Shown here piece after piece: positions 17,312 through 25,712 of a stretch of 64,000 bases of DNA; within the stretch, counting starts at the first letter, position 1; each line of letters starts with the position of its first letter. The translations under genes and the position numbers were made by a program. The notes beneath the pieces were generated by a model that was not told the DNA's origin, made no database searches, and worked only from the letters and a program-made list of their open reading frames with translations. The stretch is taken from the NCBI GenBank assembly GCA_965204215.1, contig CBDBDZ010000013.1:310001-374000 (forward strand), given 5' to 3'. The stretch is from CBDBDZ01 sp965204215. GTDB taxonomy: Bacteria > Pseudomonadota > Gammaproteobacteria > Pseudomonadales > GM7GCV1.

Positions 17312-19309
17312 TTGAAGAAATTTTTAATTGTTTTAGTCGTGCTATCAGTTATAGCGACGCTGTATCAAGTATTATCAACTACTACACGCTATAGTATTGA
17401 TAAGACCGTTGAAATACTGCCGCCAACTTCCGATAAGTCACAGCCAGAACACTATGCTTTTGGCTATCAGCCAGAACTTACCTACAGTGAAGAGCGCCAG
17501 CCTTGTGTACTGCAATATCCTCAAAAGAAAGCGCTATTTGGTGATTTACATATTCATACGGCCTTGTCTGCTGATGCTTTTCCTGATGGTACCAGAAATT
17601 TTCCTGATGATGTCTATCGGTTTGCCAAAGGTCAAGCAGTTGAACTGGTTGGTACAAAGTTAGTATTACAATTACAACAACCACTGGATTTTGCAGCTGT
17701 TACTGACCATGTTGAAACGCTGGGAGAAGGTTACATTTGCCGAACGCCTAATGCTTTTGCTGGTTATCACAGCAGTGCTTGCAAAAATTTCCGAAAAGGA
17801 GGTGAGTCTGGCGTACGTGAATTTATGTCGCAAAATGCTAAAGTTTTTCCTGTGCGCAATCCATCAGTATGTGGCGAAGATAATAAAGATTGCATAAAAG
17901 CTGATAGCATTGTATGGCAATCTATTATTACATCGGCGCAAAAGGCTTATGATGTTTCTGACAATTGCACATTCAGCAGTTTCATTGGCTATGAGTATAC
18001 GCGCTCACCCAATGGTAGCCATATGCACCGCAATACTATTTTTAACAACGCATCTGTGCCAGATACTCCCGCTGGCTTTTTCTCGCACCCTAGCGTTTAT
18101 GCGCTGCTTTACAGCCTGGAACAGGAATGCCGATTAGGTATTGAAAAGTGTGATGCTATTTCCATACCTCACAACTCCAATATTTCTGCAGGAAATGCTT
18201 TTAACCCAAGAGAAGTGGAAGGGTTTGGTCTTCAATCACAATCAGCTAATACTAAATTGCGTAATCGTTTTGATAGACTCATGGAGATAACACAGCACAA
18301 AGGCACATCAGAATGCATTAATGGGGCAGCAGATATTTTAGGTGATGTGGATGAATTGTGTAATGTCGAAGCGTTGAGACGTTTTGGAAAGCCAGAACTG
18401 GTTTTTGACTTAAACAGCTATTTGCCACGTTTTGGTCGTTCAAAGAGCACCGAGTGCAGTGATAAGAATTTCGACGCTAAAGATAATCTTTACAAGGACT
18501 TTTGCTTATCATCAAGAGATTTTGCTCGCGGTGCATTATTAGAAGGTCTGAAGCAACAACAATTCCAAAAAATCAATCCGTATGAAGTGGGTTTCATCGG
18601 CAGTTCGGATACCCATTTAGGGCTGGCAGGAGATACAGATGAAGGTAACTGGAACGGACATATTGCTTATGAAACCGAACTGGAAGGTAGACTAGGTGCC
18701 GCAGATTTAGGTCGCTTTAACCGATTGGTGAGTAATCCTGGTGGTTTAGCAGGGGTATATGCCGTTGAAAATTCTCGCGATGCGATTTTTCAGTCGATGA
18801 AACGCCGTGAAACTTTTGGTACTTCAGGCACTCGAATAGAACCGCGTTTATTCGTTGGTGATTATGACTTTGATATGTGCAACAAAAATGACTGGATAAA
18901 AATTGCCTATAAAAATGGAACGCCAATGGGTTCAAAATTGCCTGCGCAGCGCAATGATTTCAAATTCCTTGCTTATGCGAAAAGGGATGTACACTCCAAA
19001 CCCCTGGCTAAATTGCAATTAATTAAAGGCTGGATAGATGCCAAAGGGCAAAAACATAACCAGGTTATTGATTTAATAGAAAATACAAACGGCGCAGAGC
19101 AATTTTGTATCGTGTATAAAGATCTTGAATACAACCACAAATTTCCAACTTACTATTACTTGAGAGCGGTAGAGCAAGTATCGCAACGCTGGAGTTATAT
19201 ACAATGCAAAGCATTAGATGAAAACAATAGACCAGATAACTGTGATAATGCCATGCCAACAAATATACAGGAAATGGCTTGGACATCGCCTATTTGGTTT
19301 GAATCATAA
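17312..19309 (+). CDS. DUF3604 family exported protein
   Basis: A 665-residue protein of the DUF3604 family, whose fold is related to PHP-type metal-dependent hydrolases. The N-terminal KKFLIVLVVLSVIATLY is a signal peptide or anchor, so it acts in the periplasm or membrane. LFGDLHIHTALSADAF has the HxH metal-binding pair; FAAVTDHVETLGEG, FIGYEYTR, IPHNSN and GFIGSSDTHLG add further predicted metal ligands. Cysteines are unusually frequent for this organism (for example CGEDNKDC and CNVEALRRF), suggesting disulfides in an exported protein. The start is TTG at 17312; no closer ATG is found. Members often accompany TonB receptors and catabolic genes; the reaction is unknown. Confidence 0.85.
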   Translation: MKKFLIVLVVLSVIATLYQVLSTTTRYSIDKTVEILPPTSDKSQPEHYAFGYQPELTYSEERQPCVLQYPQKKALFGDLHIHTALSADAFPDGTRNFPDDVYRFAKGQAVELVGTKLVLQLQQPLDFAAVTDHVETLGEGYICRTPNAFAGYHSSACKNFRKGGESGVREFMSQNAKVFPVRNPSVCGEDNKDCIKADSIVWQSIITSAQKAYDVSDNCTFSSFIGYEYTRSPNGSHMHRNTIFNNASVPDTPAGFFSHPSVYALLYSLEQECRLGIEKCDAISIPHNSNISAGNAFNPREVEGFGLQSQSANTKLRNRFDRLMEITQHKGTSECINGAADILGDVDELCNVEALRRFGKPELVFDLNSYLPRFGRSKSTECSDKNFDAKDNLYKDFCLSSRDFARGALLEGLKQQQFQKINPYEVGFIGSSDTHLGLAGDTDEGNWNGHIAYETELEGRLGAADLGRFNRLVSNPGGLAGVYAVENSRDAIFQSMKRRETFGTSGTRIEPRLFVGDYDFDMCNKNDWIKIAYKNGTPMGSKLPAQRNDFKFLAYAKRDVHSKPLAKLQLIKGWIDAKGQKHNQVIDLIENTNGAEQFCIVYKDLEYNHKFPTYYYLRAVEQVSQRWSYIQCKALDENNRPDNCDNAMPTNIQEMAWTSPIWFES

Positions 19310-19394
19310 ACCAGGTTCATAAGTATACCAAAAAAACAGTTTTACTAATTATACAATTTTCACTATACTGCACCCCTTCAAAAAACACCTATTA

Positions 19395-20300
19395 ATGACC
19401 GAACATCTAACACATTTAGAACGTCTGGAATCTGAAAGCATTCACATTATCCGTGAAGTGGCTGAAGAATTTCGCAATCCCGTTATGCTTTATTCCATTG
19501 GCAAGGACTCTGCCGTAATGCTGCACTTAGCCATGAAAGCCTTCGCTCCTGGTAAATTACCATTTCCATTGCTGCATGTGGATACGACATGGAAATTCAA
19601 AGCGATGATAGAATTTCGCGATGAACTTGCCAAGCGTTATGGGTTGGATTTAATAGTGCATATCAATCAGGAAGGTGTGGACCGCGGAGTAGGACCCATT
19701 ACCCACGGTTCAAAACTGCATACGGATATCATGAAAACTCAAGCGTTAAAGCAAGCGTTGGACAAATACAAATTTGATGCTGCTTTTGGTGGTGCAAGGC
19801 GCGATGAAGAAAAATCTCGCGCTAAAGAGCGTATTTTTTCATTCCGTTCAAAATCGCACCATTGGAATCCAAAAGCACAGCGCCCTGAGTTATGGAACCT
19901 CTACAATACGGATATTGCCAATGGCGAAAGTGTTCGGGTTTTTCCTTTATCGAATTGGACAGAGCTGGATATTTGGCAGTATATTCAGCAAGAAGATATT
20001 CCAATAGTGCCGCTATATTTTTCGGCTCAGCGTCCAGTTGTCGAACGCGATGGCATGCTATTAATGCAGGATGATGAGCGAATGCCATTGGTTGAAAATG
20101 AACAATTACAACACAGGCAAGTGCGCTTTCGTACATTGGGGTGTTACCCTCTAACAGGGGCTATTGAATCTGACGCATCATCAGTTGTCGATATTATTCA
20201 AGAGTTGTTGATAGCCAGAACTTCCGAGCGCGAAGGACGTATGATAGATCAAGACCAAATTGGCTCAATGGAAAAGAAAAAGCAAGAAGGCTATTTTTAA
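19395..20300 (+). CDS. cysD: Sulfate adenylyltransferase subunit 2
   Basis: Small catalytic subunit of ATP sulfurylase, 301 residues, which adenylates sulfate to APS together with the GTPase subunit. The PP-loop is YSIGKDSAVMLHLAMKAF near residue 35, and LHVDTTWKFKAMIEFRDE, then GGARRDEEKSRAKERIFSFR follow as in CysD/NodP. The C-terminus MEKKKQEGYF is the family ending. The last base of its TAA is the first base of the next ATG (TAATG), so translation is coupled with cysNC. The neighbouring sulfotransferase suggests that the APS goes to sulfation rather than to reduction; no cysH, cysI or cysJ is present here. Confidence 0.97.
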   Translation: MTEHLTHLERLESESIHIIREVAEEFRNPVMLYSIGKDSAVMLHLAMKAFAPGKLPFPLLHVDTTWKFKAMIEFRDELAKRYGLDLIVHINQEGVDRGVGPITHGSKLHTDIMKTQALKQALDKYKFDAAFGGARRDEEKSRAKERIFSFRSKSHHWNPKAQRPELWNLYNTDIANGESVRVFPLSNWTELDIWQYIQQEDIPIVPLYFSAQRPVVERDGMLLMQDDERMPLVENEQLQHRQVRFRTLGCYPLTGAIESDASSVVDIIQELLIARTSEREGRMIDQDQIGSMEKKKQEGYF

Positions 20301-22171
20301 TGAACAAAGTTGTTGAACAATTTTTAGCAACGCAAAACCAAAAAGGTCAATTGCGTTTTATCACCTGTGGTTCGGTTGATGATGGCAAGTCTACCTTGCT
20401 TGGACGCTTGTTGTATGATTCTAAAACTGTTTTGGAAGATCAATTAAATAGCACCCAAAATGAAAGCCGGAAATATGGTACACAAGGCAATGATATTGAT
20501 TTGGCTTTATTGGTTGATGGGCTGCAAGCAGAGCGTGAACAAGGCATTACTATTGACGTAGCCTATAGATATTTTGAAACTGATGTGCGTAAATTTATAG
20601 CCATAGACACACCAGGACACGAACAATACACACGCAATATGGCTACAGGGGCATCCAATGCAGATTTGGCTATTGTATTAATTGATGCCCGCCACGGCGT
20701 GCTAAGCCAAACCAGGCGACATTCTTTTATTGTTTCACTGCTGGGAATCAAGCAGGTCATATTGGCTGTGAACAAAATGGATTTGATCAATTTTGATGCT
20801 GACAAATACCATGCCATCATTGATGATTATATGACATTTGTTAGACAGCTAAATATTCCCACTATTTACTCTATTCCTGTCAGTGCTCTGCAAGGCGATA
20901 ATGTATTCTCTAAAAGTGATAACACGCCATGGTACCAAGGAGACAGCTTGATGACTACGTTAGAAGCCGTGCAAATAGCCAGTGTCGAATTGTCACAACC
21001 ACTGCGAATGCCAGTACAGCGCGCTAATCGGCCTGATTTACAATTTCGAGGTTACAGCGGTACTGTCAGTTCAGGTCAAGTCAGGGTTGGGGATAAAATA
21101 CAATCGGCATTAACTCATAAACAATCCAGTGTCAAAGAAATACTTACGCCTAAAGGTAGTGAGATGTCAGCTATTGCAGGACAAGCAATTACCTTGGTGT
21201 TAAATAACGAAATAGACATCAGTCGCGGCGATATTATTTCATCACCTTCACAATTGCCACAACTAGCCGATCAATTCGCTGCTCATATTATATGGATGGA
21301 TGACGACCCAATGTTGCCAGAGCGCAATTACAAAATACGTTTTACTACAGCTACTGGTAATGCGCGAATAACCGACCTGGTTCACAAAATTGATGTCAAT
21401 ACGCTTGATCAATTAGCATCCAAAACACTCGAGCTGAATGAAGTGGGTTATTGCAAACTGGCTGTTGACAAAGCGCTGGCATTCGACAGTTATCACGACA
21501 ATAAACAAACGGGTGCATTTGTCTTAATTGATAAATACACCAATTTGACAGTAGGGGCTGGCGTTATTGATTTTGCTTTGCGCCGTGCCACTAATATTGA
21601 ATGGCACAATATGAAAATTGATAAAGCACTTCGCGCAAAAAATAATCGCCAAAAACCTTGTGTATTGTGGTTTACTGGCCTATCAGGTTCAGGTAAATCA
21701 ACCATTGCTGATATGTTGGAACAAAAACTGCAGGCTCGCGGTAAACACACTTATTTACTCGATGGTGACAATGTACGTCATGGGCTAAATAAAGATTTAG
21801 GTTTTACCGATCAGGATCGTGTGGAAAACATTCGTCGTGTTGCAGAGGTGTCCAAATTAATGGTCGATGCAGGGCTAATTGTGTTGACATCATTTATTTC
21901 TCCTTTTAAGGCCGAAAGGCAATTAGCCAGGTCAATGTTAGAAGAGGGTGAATTTGTCGAAATTTTTGTCAATACTCCACTAGAGATATGCGAGCAACGA
22001 GACCCCAAAGGTTTGTACAAAAAAGCACGTGATGGTGAATTGAAAAACTTCACTGGTATTGATTCTGAATACGAAGTGCCTGAAAATGCCGAAATTGTAT
22101 TAAATACAGGTAACACAAATGTCAATGTGTTAGCCGATCAAATTATTGGTTATCTGGAGAGACAACAATGA
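20300..22171 (+). CDS. cysNC: Sulfate adenylyltransferase subunit 1 / APS kinase fusion
   Basis: A 623-residue fusion, as in rhizobial NodQ. Residues about 1-430 are the GTPase subunit of ATP sulfurylase: GSVDDGKSTLLGRLLYD (P-loop), DTPGHEQYTRNMATGASNAD, and NKMDL. Residues about 440-623 are APS kinase: the second P-loop GLSGSGKSTIADMLEQ, then LDGDNVRHGLNKDLGF and SFISPFKAERQLAR. The product is PAPS, the sulfuryl donor. It overlaps cysD by one base and the next gene by 4 bp (ATGA), so this is one operon. Both P-loops are complete, so both activities are predicted to be functional. Confidence 0.96.
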   Translation: MNKVVEQFLATQNQKGQLRFITCGSVDDGKSTLLGRLLYDSKTVLEDQLNSTQNESRKYGTQGNDIDLALLVDGLQAEREQGITIDVAYRYFETDVRKFIAIDTPGHEQYTRNMATGASNADLAIVLIDARHGVLSQTRRHSFIVSLLGIKQVILAVNKMDLINFDADKYHAIIDDYMTFVRQLNIPTIYSIPVSALQGDNVFSKSDNTPWYQGDSLMTTLEAVQIASVELSQPLRMPVQRANRPDLQFRGYSGTVSSGQVRVGDKIQSALTHKQSSVKEILTPKGSEMSAIAGQAITLVLNNEIDISRGDIISSPSQLPQLADQFAAHIIWMDDDPMLPERNYKIRFTTATGNARITDLVHKIDVNTLDQLASKTLELNEVGYCKLAVDKALAFDSYHDNKQTGAFVLIDKYTNLTVGAGVIDFALRRATNIEWHNMKIDKALRAKNNRQKPCVLWFTGLSGSGKSTIADMLEQKLQARGKHTYLLDGDNVRHGLNKDLGFTDQDRVENIRRVAEVSKLMVDAGLIVLTSFISPFKAERQLARSMLEEGEFVEIFVNTPLEICEQRDPKGLYKKARDGELKNFTGIDSEYEVPENAEIVLNTGNTNVNVLADQIIGYLERQQ

Positions 22172-23001
22172 CAACAGACTACCAAAAGCCAGAGCGTTGG
22201 TTTGAAGCTGCCAACAAACTTTTCCCGCAGCAAGTAGGGTTTACTTCGCCACCGCATGATTTTGACGCAGCACCATCTGACTTTTTACGTATTGCTCCAT
22301 CCACAGTAGGTGTGCATGGGCGAATGTTACATGTACCACAATACGCCCATGAATTAAAACAGCGAGCAAAAAATTTTCACCTGTTAGAAGAGTTTGTCGA
22401 ATGCATGGCAAATAACGGAGCGGATGTAGTAGGGCAGGTGGGTTCCAACTGGGTTCACTGCAATGGAACAACTCCCGATGATATTGCCGACTTTTGCAAA
22501 CGTGTCAGTGATACTTACCAAACTCCATTTCATATGGCAGGTTATTGCCTGGTAGAAGGCTTGAAAGCAATAGGCGCAGAACGTATCGCTTTGAATTCGG
22601 TTTACTACTGGCCTGATTGGCGCGATGGTATTGCAAGGTTTTTATCACAAGCCGGGTTTGATCTGGTTTATGTTGGCAATTTTGTCGATCAAGGTTTTTA
22701 TCGTGAACAACAACAAGTCAATGACTTGAACTGGATATTCCCTGGCAACTTAGCAGTTAAATCTGTCGTGCGCACTGCTGAGCTGGCAGGCGAGGTTGAT
22801 GCCATAGTAATAAATGGCATGCCCAATTTTAGAGCAAGTAATGGTTTGCCACAAAGGCCTCTTAGTTTGATCCATGAAATGGAGTCGGCAATTAATATGC
22901 CTATTGTCGCCTCTGATATTGCGCTCTATTGGCGTATATTCAAAACTTTGGGTATTGCCGCCGAAGGCGACCATGGTCAGTTACTTTCTACTTTAAAATA
23001 A
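22168..23001 (+). CDS. Arylmalonate decarboxylase/maleate isomerase-fold protein
   Basis: A 277-residue protein of the Asp/Glu racemase-like superfamily, AMDase/maleate cis-trans isomerase branch. Recognisable segments are PSDFLRIAPSTVGVHGRML near the N-terminus, ADVVGQVGSNWVHCNG near residue 90, and DAIVINGMPNFRASNGLP near residue 212. By eye, neither of the two usual catalytic cysteine positions carries cysteine (the second reads INGMPN where relatives have a Ser-Cys-Thr type loop), so the chemistry may differ. The gene overlaps cysNC by 4 bp and is followed 15 bp later by a sulfotransferase, so it probably shapes or handles the sulfated or acceptor molecule. Its function is not known. Confidence 0.65.
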   Translation: MTTDYQKPERWFEAANKLFPQQVGFTSPPHDFDAAPSDFLRIAPSTVGVHGRMLHVPQYAHELKQRAKNFHLLEEFVECMANNGADVVGQVGSNWVHCNGTTPDDIADFCKRVSDTYQTPFHMAGYCLVEGLKAIGAERIALNSVYYWPDWRDGIARFLSQAGFDLVYVGNFVDQGFYREQQQVNDLNWIFPGNLAVKSVVRTAELAGEVDAIVINGMPNFRASNGLPQRPLSLIHEMESAINMPIVASDIALYWRIFKTLGIAAEGDHGQLLSTLK

Positions 23002-23016
23002 TCATCGACAATTGTT

Positions 23017-23751
23017 ATGAACAAAATATTGGTTTTATGGGGTGTACCCCGTTCAACTTCCACCGCATTTGAATGGATGATGCGAATGCGTGGCGATATG
23101 CAATGTTTTCACGAACCATTTGGCGAAGCGTGGTATCACGGTGAAAATCCAATGTGGCCAAGACATACAGAAGGCGATAAGAAAACGCCGGGCTTATCCA
23201 TTGAATTGGTTTGGCAAACACTAAAAGAAGCGGCGGTTAAAGGGCCTGTTTTTAGTAAAGATTTTCCTGTTTACATCAAACATTTGTGGGATACTGACAT
23301 TCTGGATTATTTCAATCACAGTTTTTTAATTCGTAACCCGGCGCTGTCGTTAACATCATTAAATAAAGGTTGGCCCAAGTTTTTCATTGAAGAAACTAAT
23401 TTTGTTGAACAGCGCGAATTATTCGACTTGTTATGTGATAAGTATGGCGAAACACCACCAGTTATCGATAGTGATGATTTGTTAGAAAACCCAAGAGAAA
23501 TGGTAGAAAAATACTGCAATGCAGTGGGTGTTCCATTTATCGAATCGGCACTTAGCTGGGAGCCGGGAGCAAGAGACGAAGTTAGTTGGTGGGATAGTGG
23601 TGTTTTCCACAGCAATTTAAGGGACTCCGACGGGCTAAAACCCCAACCAAGAAAACACGGCGATATTTCTAAAGCTCCTGACTGGCTAAAAGAAATGCAC
23701 GACGAAGTTTTAGTTCATTACGAATATTTGTATCAATACAGAATTCAATAA
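23017..23751 (+). CDS. PAPS-dependent sulfotransferase-family protein
   Basis: A 244-residue sulfotransferase-like protein. The 5'-phosphosulfate loop is LWGVPRSTSTAFEWMM near residue 7, where family members bind the 5'-phosphate of PAPS. The second nucleotide-binding part (3'-phosphate) is probably SFLIRNPALSLTSLNKG near residue 103. MQCFHEPFGEAWYHG follows the P-loop-like start as in several bacterial sulfotransferases. It is the fourth gene of the cysD-cysNC operon, so PAPS is made next to its likely user. The acceptor is unknown; no glycan synthesis genes are adjacent. Confidence 0.8.
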   Translation: MNKILVLWGVPRSTSTAFEWMMRMRGDMQCFHEPFGEAWYHGENPMWPRHTEGDKKTPGLSIELVWQTLKEAAVKGPVFSKDFPVYIKHLWDTDILDYFNHSFLIRNPALSLTSLNKGWPKFFIEETNFVEQRELFDLLCDKYGETPPVIDSDDLLENPREMVEKYCNAVGVPFIESALSWEPGARDEVSWWDSGVFHSNLRDSDGLKPQPRKHGDISKAPDWLKEMHDEVLVHYEYLYQYRIQ

Positions 23752-23818
23752 ATCCAAATTATGTATTAGAAATCGTAGTGAAAGTAAAATGGAAATAAAA
23801 GCAGTAGCTCGTGCAAAT
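23752..23818 (-). repeat. Degenerate partial copy of the 178-bp palindromic element
   Basis: About 67 bp directly after the sulfotransferase stop. It reads like the complement of the right end of the elements at 34081 and 63480: ATCCAAATTATGTATTAGAAAT..., followed by GTAG.GAAAG.AAAATGG.AATAAAAGCAGTAGCTCGTGC. The match stops near 23818, so the rest of the element is lost. The degeneracy and truncation suggest an old copy. It lies beside the IS4-type transposase remnant. Confidence 0.65.
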
Positions 23819-23879
23819 TGTGTGGTGGAATGATAAAAGATTTTATTGGAGGTTTGTGGCGATTTGCGAACTTATTTTT

Positions 23880-24076
23880 AGGTGGACCTACATAGAAGGG
23901 TTCTTATTTCAATCGTGTTACAAAATAAATCCCTTTTGAATTGAGTGAGTTAAATCAATTATAATTATTATAGACACGGTCAAATACAACGATAGAATCT
24001 TTTTCTAACTCTAATGTGCGCCCCAGTGTAGGGTTTTTGCAAGTGTTTCAAATTCATGTCTCGAAACCAGTTTCAG
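23880..24076 (-). pseudogene. Remnant of an IS4-family transposase
   Basis: Fragments of a DDE transposase on the minus strand, broken by stops and frame changes. One frame reads DSIVVFDRVYNNYN, a stop, FNSLNSKGIYFVTRLK, close to the IS4-family segment around the second catalytic Asp. Upstream on the same strand, another frame gives LVSRHEFETLAKTLHWGAH, resembling the N-terminal region of the same family. The part between them and the C-terminal catalytic Glu are missing. The rest of this gap (about 24080-24240) shows nothing recognisable. It marks an old insertion between the sulfation cassette and the oxygenase operon. Confidence 0.65.
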
Positions 24077-24240
24077 TAATTGGGAAAATACAGTATTATT
24101 ATGACTAAAAGCTATTATATTTTTGATTTTAAATGTTTTTTACATAACCATTTTAACAAATCGGCAGAGAATAGTCTTTGTTTTAACTCTACATTAAAAG
24201 TTTATGGGACAGCAGTGGTTTAATATAATTGTTTGATTTG

Positions 24241-24269
24241 TTGACAGCGCACATTTTTTGAATTATTAT
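24241..24269 (+). promoter_or_regulatory. Sigma70-type promoter upstream of the oxygenase operon
   Basis: TTGACA, a 17-bp spacer and TATTAT, near the consensus in both boxes and spacing. It lies 60 bp before the flavin reductase remnant and about 290 bp before the HsaA-like gene, on the strand of the whole operon to 31196. Predicted from sequence only. Confidence 0.55.
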
Positions 24270-24329
24270 GAACGCGATTTATTTAATATTGCGTCTAACT
24301 TAATACAAGTAAAAGATAACAAAAAAGCT

Positions 24330-24517
24330 ATGAAAGAAGCCTTTCTTCAAGCAATGTCCCACGCTGCTAACTCGGTATGTGTCGTAACAACAGATGGTGA
24401 TGCAGGTCGCATCGTATTTTCGTGGGTGAAGCATTAGCTGTCAAATCCGAAAGCGATGGGATGCCATTAATGTACTATGATCGCGCTTATGCTGAACCCC
24501 AAAAGGTGGGCGCCTAA
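24330..24517 (+). pseudogene. Flavin reductase (HsaB/HpaC-like) with central deletion
   Basis: Both ends of a small flavin reductase remain. From the ATG at 24330 the frame reads MKEAFLQAMSHAANSVCVVTTDGDAGR, the usual N-terminus of flavin:NAD(P)H reductases that feed two-component monooxygenases. At about 24413 the match moves to another frame, RIFVGEALAVKSESDGMPLM then YYDRAYAEP, the usual C-terminus, ending at 24517. About 100 central residues, including the flavin site, are gone and the frames do not match. It lies 39 bp before the HsaA-like oxygenase, which normally needs such a partner, so that enzyme must use a reductase encoded elsewhere if it works. Confidence 0.8.
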
Positions 24518-24556
24518 TGTTGAAACTTATTTGAAAATTAACTGAGGTAACTTACT

Positions 24557-25705
24557 ATGAGTCGTTATCAATTAGATAAAAGCCGTTGGGGCGGAGCAGA
24601 GCGTTTCAACGCCATGCTCAGTGAAATTGAAAGCCGTCGTTCAGAATTTGGCGAGCAGCACTATGTGCCTCGCGATATTGTTGAGCAGTTTCGTGATATT
24701 GGTATTTATCGTTCGTTTGTGCCTAAACAATATGGTGGTGACGAACGCTCGCCGATTGATTTCTTGTTGGCAATTGAAGCCATCGCCCAGGCTGACGGTT
24801 CTGCGGGTTGGGTGGCTAGCTTTGGTGTCTGCGAAACCTACTTGGGCGGCTTGCCAATGGATACGTTGGAAAAAATTTGGAGTAACCCTGATGCTGTCTT
24901 TGCAGGTGCTATGCATCCTGTGCAACCGGCAAAAGTAGTCGATGGTGGTTATTTGCTCAATGGACGCTGGAAGTTTGCCAGTGGTAGTCCTTGTGCCGAT
25001 TGGGTTGGCGTAGGTATTCAGCCTGACGCTGAAGGTGCTATGCCTTCAATGGCAGTCATGCCTGCTGATCAGGCTAAAATTGATATGGATTCCTGGAATG
25101 TACATGGCATGTCTGGCAGTGGTAGTTTTGATTTGCTGGTTAAGGATGTTGTGGTATCGCCAGAATATACTTTTATTCGTGGTGGCAAGCTCACGCCCGA
25201 GGGTTCTTTTTTTCGCTATCCCACCATTACTTTGGCAACGCAAGTGTTAGCCATTACAGCTGCTGGTGTTGCGCGAACAGCGCTTAATATTGTTCTTGAC
25301 AATGCGGCGAATAGGGCATCAGTGACGGGTGCGCCAAATATTGGCGATCGCTCTTATGTACAAATTGAAATGGCAAAAGCGGAAGCTAGGCTAAGAGCCA
25401 GCCGTTTATTTTTCTATGAATCCATTGATTCAGCATGGGAAACATTAGAGTCAGGCAAAGATTTACAGCCAGAACAAGTGAGCAATATGCGTCTGTCATC
25501 GACCTTTATGGTTAGAGAATGCGCGGAAGTGACTAAAGCGGCCTACCAATTGTCTGGTATGGAAGCAGCTTATTACGACAACCACTTGTCGCGTTGTTTC
25601 CGCGATGTGCATATGCCGACACAACATGCCTTTATGGGTGAAATTACTTATCAAAATGCGGGTGCCATGATGTTTGGCAAAAAACCGTTACCAGGCTATT
25701 TATAA
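24557..25705 (+). CDS. Flavin-dependent monooxygenase, HsaA-like (acyl-CoA dehydrogenase fold)
   Basis: A 382-residue group D flavoprotein monooxygenase of the acyl-CoA dehydrogenase fold, like HsaA/TesA2 and HpaB-type hydroxylases of phenols. Features: PRDIVEQFRDIGIYRSFVPK, QYGGDERSPIDFLLAIEAIA, GSAGWVASF, LNGRWKFASGSPCADWVGVG, and the C-terminal RCFRDVHMPTQHAFMGEITY, which is the family signature. It would use reduced flavin to hydroxylate an aromatic ring. It starts with a good GAGGTAA ribosome binding site. The partner reductase gene just upstream is a pseudogene. First intact gene of an operon with a Rieske oxygenase, ring-cleavage dioxygenase and hydrolases. Confidence 0.85.
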   Translation: MSRYQLDKSRWGGAERFNAMLSEIESRRSEFGEQHYVPRDIVEQFRDIGIYRSFVPKQYGGDERSPIDFLLAIEAIAQADGSAGWVASFGVCETYLGGLPMDTLEKIWSNPDAVFAGAMHPVQPAKVVDGGYLLNGRWKFASGSPCADWVGVGIQPDAEGAMPSMAVMPADQAKIDMDSWNVHGMSGSGSFDLLVKDVVVSPEYTFIRGGKLTPEGSFFRYPTITLATQVLAITAAGVARTALNIVLDNAANRASVTGAPNIGDRSYVQIEMAKAEARLRASRLFFYESIDSAWETLESGKDLQPEQVSNMRLSSTFMVRECAEVTKAAYQLSGMEAAYYDNHLSRCFRDVHMPTQHAFMGEITYQNAGAMMFGKKPLPGYL

Positions 25706-25712
25706 TTGTCCG

